Of a stretch of 18,899 nt of DNA, positions 17,369 to 18,899 are shown piece after piece. The stretch covers positions 7,390 through 26,288 of the forward strand of contig DIUJ01000055.1 of assembly GCA_002422315.1 (NCBI GenBank), given 5' to 3'. This DNA comes from Bacteroidetes bacterium UBA6161 (lineage in GTDB: Bacteria; Bacteroidota; Bacteroidia; NS11-12g; UBA955). The position numbers were made by a program, and so were the translations under genes. Within the stretch, counting starts at the first letter, position 1. The number at the start of each line of letters is the position of its first letter. Under the pieces are notes generated by a model, which was not told the origin of the DNA, ran no database searches, and worked only from the letters and a program-made list of their open reading frames with translations.

Positions 17369-17403
17369 TAACTTTTGCAAAGTTTGACACTTTCCAAAAG
17401 TTA
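17369..17403. repeat. Imperfect palindrome between the RAYT gene and cas1
   Basis: TAACTTTTG, a C/C mismatch, AAAGT, loop TTGAC, ACTTT, then CAAAAGTTA: 14 paired bases in 35 nt, starting 4 bp after the transposase stop and ending 19 bp before the cas1 ATG. Palindromes of this kind are frequent between Bacteroidota genes. It has no T-run behind it, so it is a poor terminator and read-through into cas1 is possible. Confidence 0.75.
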
Positions 17404-17422
17404 GGAATAATTAAAAAAAACG

Positions 17423-18364
17423 ATGATAAAACGCACGCTCTACTTCGGAAACCCCGCATACCTTAGCCTTAGCAACAAGCAGCTTGTTGTAAAACTGCCG
17501 GAGGTGGAAGGCAACAAACAGTTGCATGAAACATTTAAAAAAGAATCTGTTGCAAGTATTCCAATAGAAGATATTGGATTAATGGTTTTAGATCACAGTC
17601 GCATTACCATAACACAAGCAGTAATAGCAGAGCTGTTAGAAAACAATGTAGCTTTAATTACTTGCGATGCCTCTCACCATCCCACCGGGTTGTTGTTGAA
17701 TTTGGATGGAAATACCTTGCAAGCAAAGCGCTTTATGCATCAAATTGAGGCCTCTCAACCACTTAAAAAACAACTTTGGCAACAAACTACCAAACAAAAA
17801 ATTCTAAATCAAGGGGTGCTGTTAGAAAAACAAAGGCAAGGCAATGCCCAAATGCTTTATAATATGGCCAAGCAGGTGCGCAGTGGCGACCCCGAAAACT
17901 TTGAAGGAAGGGCTGCGGCTTACTATTGGGCAAATTTATTTGGAGTAGAAAAAAATTTTATTCGAGATAGGGAAGGGCTGCACCCAAATAGTTGGCTGAA
18001 CTACGGCTATGCAATTCTTAGGGCCAATGTTGCCCGTGCATTGGTAGGTAGTGGCTTGTTGCCTACTTTGGGTATTCACCACCGCAACCAATACAATGCT
18101 TATTGTCTAGCCGATGATCTTATGGAGCCTTATCGCCCTTATGTAGACCAATTGGTATGCAGGCTTATTGCCCAATACCCACAAGCCCAAGGCGAACTAA
18201 GTACACAGATAAAACAAGAACTACTGCAAATTCCAGTATTGGATGTGGAGATAGAAGGAAACAAAAGCCCACTGATGGTTGCGCTGCAACATACCACAGC
18301 TAGCCTAAGCAAGTGCTACGAAGGCAAAGAAAAGAAGATAAAATACCCGCAAATGAATTTATAA
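17423..18364 (+). CDS. cas1: CRISPR-associated endonuclease/integrase Cas1 (type II)
   Basis: 313 residues, normal for type II Cas1. The N-terminal beta domain (TLYFGNPAYLSLSNKQLVVKL, then IPIEDIGLMVLDH) is followed by the helical catalytic domain. The metal ligands are Glu161 in ENFEGRAAAYYW, a His of GIHHRN (His219 or His220) and the acidic residues of LADDLMEPYRP (Asp231, Asp232, Glu235). With Cas2 it forms the complex that inserts new spacers at the leader end of the array. The ATG follows an A-rich stretch (AATTAAAAAAAACG) and no Shine-Dalgarno. Cas2 starts 13 bp downstream, so the two form an operon. Arg codons CGC and Ala codons GCC are common here, unlike in cas9. Confidence 0.97.
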   Translation: MIKRTLYFGNPAYLSLSNKQLVVKLPEVEGNKQLHETFKKESVASIPIEDIGLMVLDHSRITITQAVIAELLENNVALITCDASHHPTGLLLNLDGNTLQAKRFMHQIEASQPLKKQLWQQTTKQKILNQGVLLEKQRQGNAQMLYNMAKQVRSGDPENFEGRAAAYYWANLFGVEKNFIRDREGLHPNSWLNYGYAILRANVARALVGSGLLPTLGIHHRNQYNAYCLADDLMEPYRPYVDQLVCRLIAQYPQAQGELSTQIKQELLQIPVLDVEIEGNKSPLMVALQHTTASLSKCYEGKEKKIKYPQMNL

Positions 18365-18377
18365 AACATGGCAAAAT

Positions 18378-18722
18378 ATGGCTATCCAAGACAGACTAAA
18401 TGCATACCGTATTATGTGGGTATTGGTTTTTTTTGATTTGCCCACCGAAACTAAGCAAGAGCGCAAACGCTATGCAAAATTTCGAAAAGATTTATTGGCC
18501 GATGGGTTTACTATGTTTCAGTTTAGCATATACCTGCGCCACTGCCCAAGCAAAGAAAATGCAGAAGTGCATATTCGGCGTGTAAAAAGGGCACTACCAG
18601 AACACGGCCATATTGGTATTTTGAATATTACAGACAAGCAATTTGGGGATATGGAAATGTTTTATGGAAAAAAACCTGTAGTAGAAAAACAAACAGGTGT
18701 GCAACAATTGCAAATGTTTTAG
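18378..18722 (+). CDS. cas2: CRISPR-associated protein Cas2 (type II-C)
   Basis: 114 residues. RLNAYRIMWVLVFFDLPTETKQERK is the standard type II-C Cas2 opening, with the conserved Asp at residue 20 at the end of the first beta strand of its ferredoxin fold. FRKDLLADGFTMFQFSIYLRHC and the helix up to VKRALPEHGHIGIL complete it. Cas2 dimers bridge two Cas1 dimers to hold the prespacer; nuclease activity is not needed for this. An ATG at 18368 is in another frame; the one at 18378 gives the family start. It ends 130 bp before the repeat at the window edge, the expected order cas1-cas2-leader-array. Confidence 0.95.
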   Translation: MAIQDRLNAYRIMWVLVFFDLPTETKQERKRYAKFRKDLLADGFTMFQFSIYLRHCPSKENAEVHIRRVKRALPEHGHIGILNITDKQFGDMEMFYGKKPVVEKQTGVQQLQMF

Positions 18723-18852
18723 ATACAACTTCTTGCTAAACTTTTAGATTTTCTTAAACCTGGGAGCTTGAAAAAAATGGGGATTTAGGATATAAACCCC
18801 CATGTTCTAAAACCATTTTTTTTGTTCTTGGAAAATACGCCAAACTCTTAGC
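18723..18852 (+). promoter_or_regulatory. Presumed CRISPR leader between cas2 and the first repeat
   Basis: 130 bp without coding potential, AT-rich, directly upstream of the repeat-like sequence. This is the place where a leader drives array transcription and guides spacer insertion. It holds a hairpin with a T-run on the minus strand and a separate AAAAAAATGG / CCATTTTTTT inverted repeat. No full TTG...TAnnTTTG promoter is seen on the plus strand. Confidence 0.5.
18771..18823. terminator. Hairpin cluster in the leader; minus-strand terminator, possible plus-strand one
   Basis: ATGGGG (18777-18782), one odd pair, TTTA, loop GGATA, TAAA, CCCCAT (18798-18803). The odd pair is A/C on the plus strand but a G-T wobble on the minus strand, where six T follow the stem, so it is a good terminator for leftward transcripts. 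An outer alternative pairs AAAAAAATGG (18771-18780) with CCATTTTTTT (18813-18822) and would end rightward cas2 transcripts. Confidence 0.6.
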
Positions 18853-18899
18853 GTTGCAATGGCTTTGTAGAGGGTATATTGTTTAAGAACTCTACAAAG
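18853..18899 (+). CRISPR. Probable first repeat (47 nt) of a CRISPR array cut by the window end
   Basis: From GTTGCAATGG to the last base is exactly 47 nt, the repeat length of many Bacteroidota type II-C arrays, which also begin with GTTG. Inside it CTTTGTAGAG (18863-18872) and CTCTACAAAG (18890-18899) are a perfect 10-bp inverted repeat around 17 nt. It lies at the expected place after cas2 and a leader. Only one copy is visible and no spacer, so the call rests on position, length and form, not on repetition. The inverted repeat alone could also be a terminator stem. Confidence 0.65.

Larger units (their letters stand above)
16677..17403 (+). mobile_element. RAYT unit with flanking palindromes, between cas9 and cas1
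   Basis: A single REP-associated tyrosine transposase gene with an imperfect palindrome on each side (16677-16706 and 17369-17403). RAYTs are single-copy, domesticated-looking relatives of IS200/IS605 TnpA that move or maintain small palindromic REP sequences and leave no target duplication, so the exact ends cannot be read from one copy. It splits the usual cas9-cas1-cas2 order without touching either coding region. Confidence 0.55.

Noticed and set aside
18863..18899. Edge inverted repeat as a simple rho-independent terminator of the cas operon
   Set aside because: The 17-nt loop is large, no T-run can be seen, and the 47-nt length with a GTTG start after a leader fits a CRISPR repeat better; not fully excluded because the window ends here.

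Overview
This AT-rich window looks like a Bacteroidota chromosome segment. The evidence is a secreted protein with a type IX secretion sorting tail, an outer-membrane DUF5686 protein, a flotillin-like FloA/NfeD pair, and several promoters of the Bacteroidota form (TTG, a spacer of 18-20 bp, then TAnnTTTG). Ribosome-binding sites are not conspicuous, as is usual in this phylum. The family cannot be fixed from sequence alone.

Left half (1-8623) is ordinary chromosome, almost all on the minus strand: a T9SS cargo protein; tRNA-Lys(TTT) with its own promoter and a terminator after it; the ATPase YchF; a phosphoglucosamine mutase (GlmM-like); a small ABM-like protein; and a compact prx-nfeD-floA operon closed by a strong terminator. 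At 8795-11398 a DUF5686/carboxypeptidase-regulatory-like outer-membrane protein is read from the plus strand.

Right part (11440-18899) is a type II-C CRISPR-Cas locus. A tracrRNA gene, with promoter, nexus and terminator all visible, is read leftwards from just upstream of cas9. A very long cas9 (1658 codons) with all nuclease residues intact follows on the plus strand. Then come a REP-associated tyrosine transposase (RAYT) flanked by palindromes, cas1, cas2, an AT-rich leader of 130 bp and, exactly at the window edge, one 47-nt sequence that looks like the first CRISPR repeat. No spacer is visible. Cas9 with tracrRNA and crRNA would form the interference complex; Cas1-Cas2 would insert spacers at the leader-repeat junction.

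The least explained points are: (i) a RAYT lodged between the effector and adaptation genes, carrying a REP-like perfect palindrome and a 27-bp repeat in frame inside its own coding region; (ii) a tracrRNA whose anti-repeat pairs only imperfectly with the edge repeat, together with a different base composition in cas9 and cas1-cas2, suggesting modules of different origin; (iii) a second terminator and mutually exclusive 11-12 bp pairings downstream of the tracrRNA, which could give a long form; (iv) a minus-strand terminator hairpin inside the array leader.
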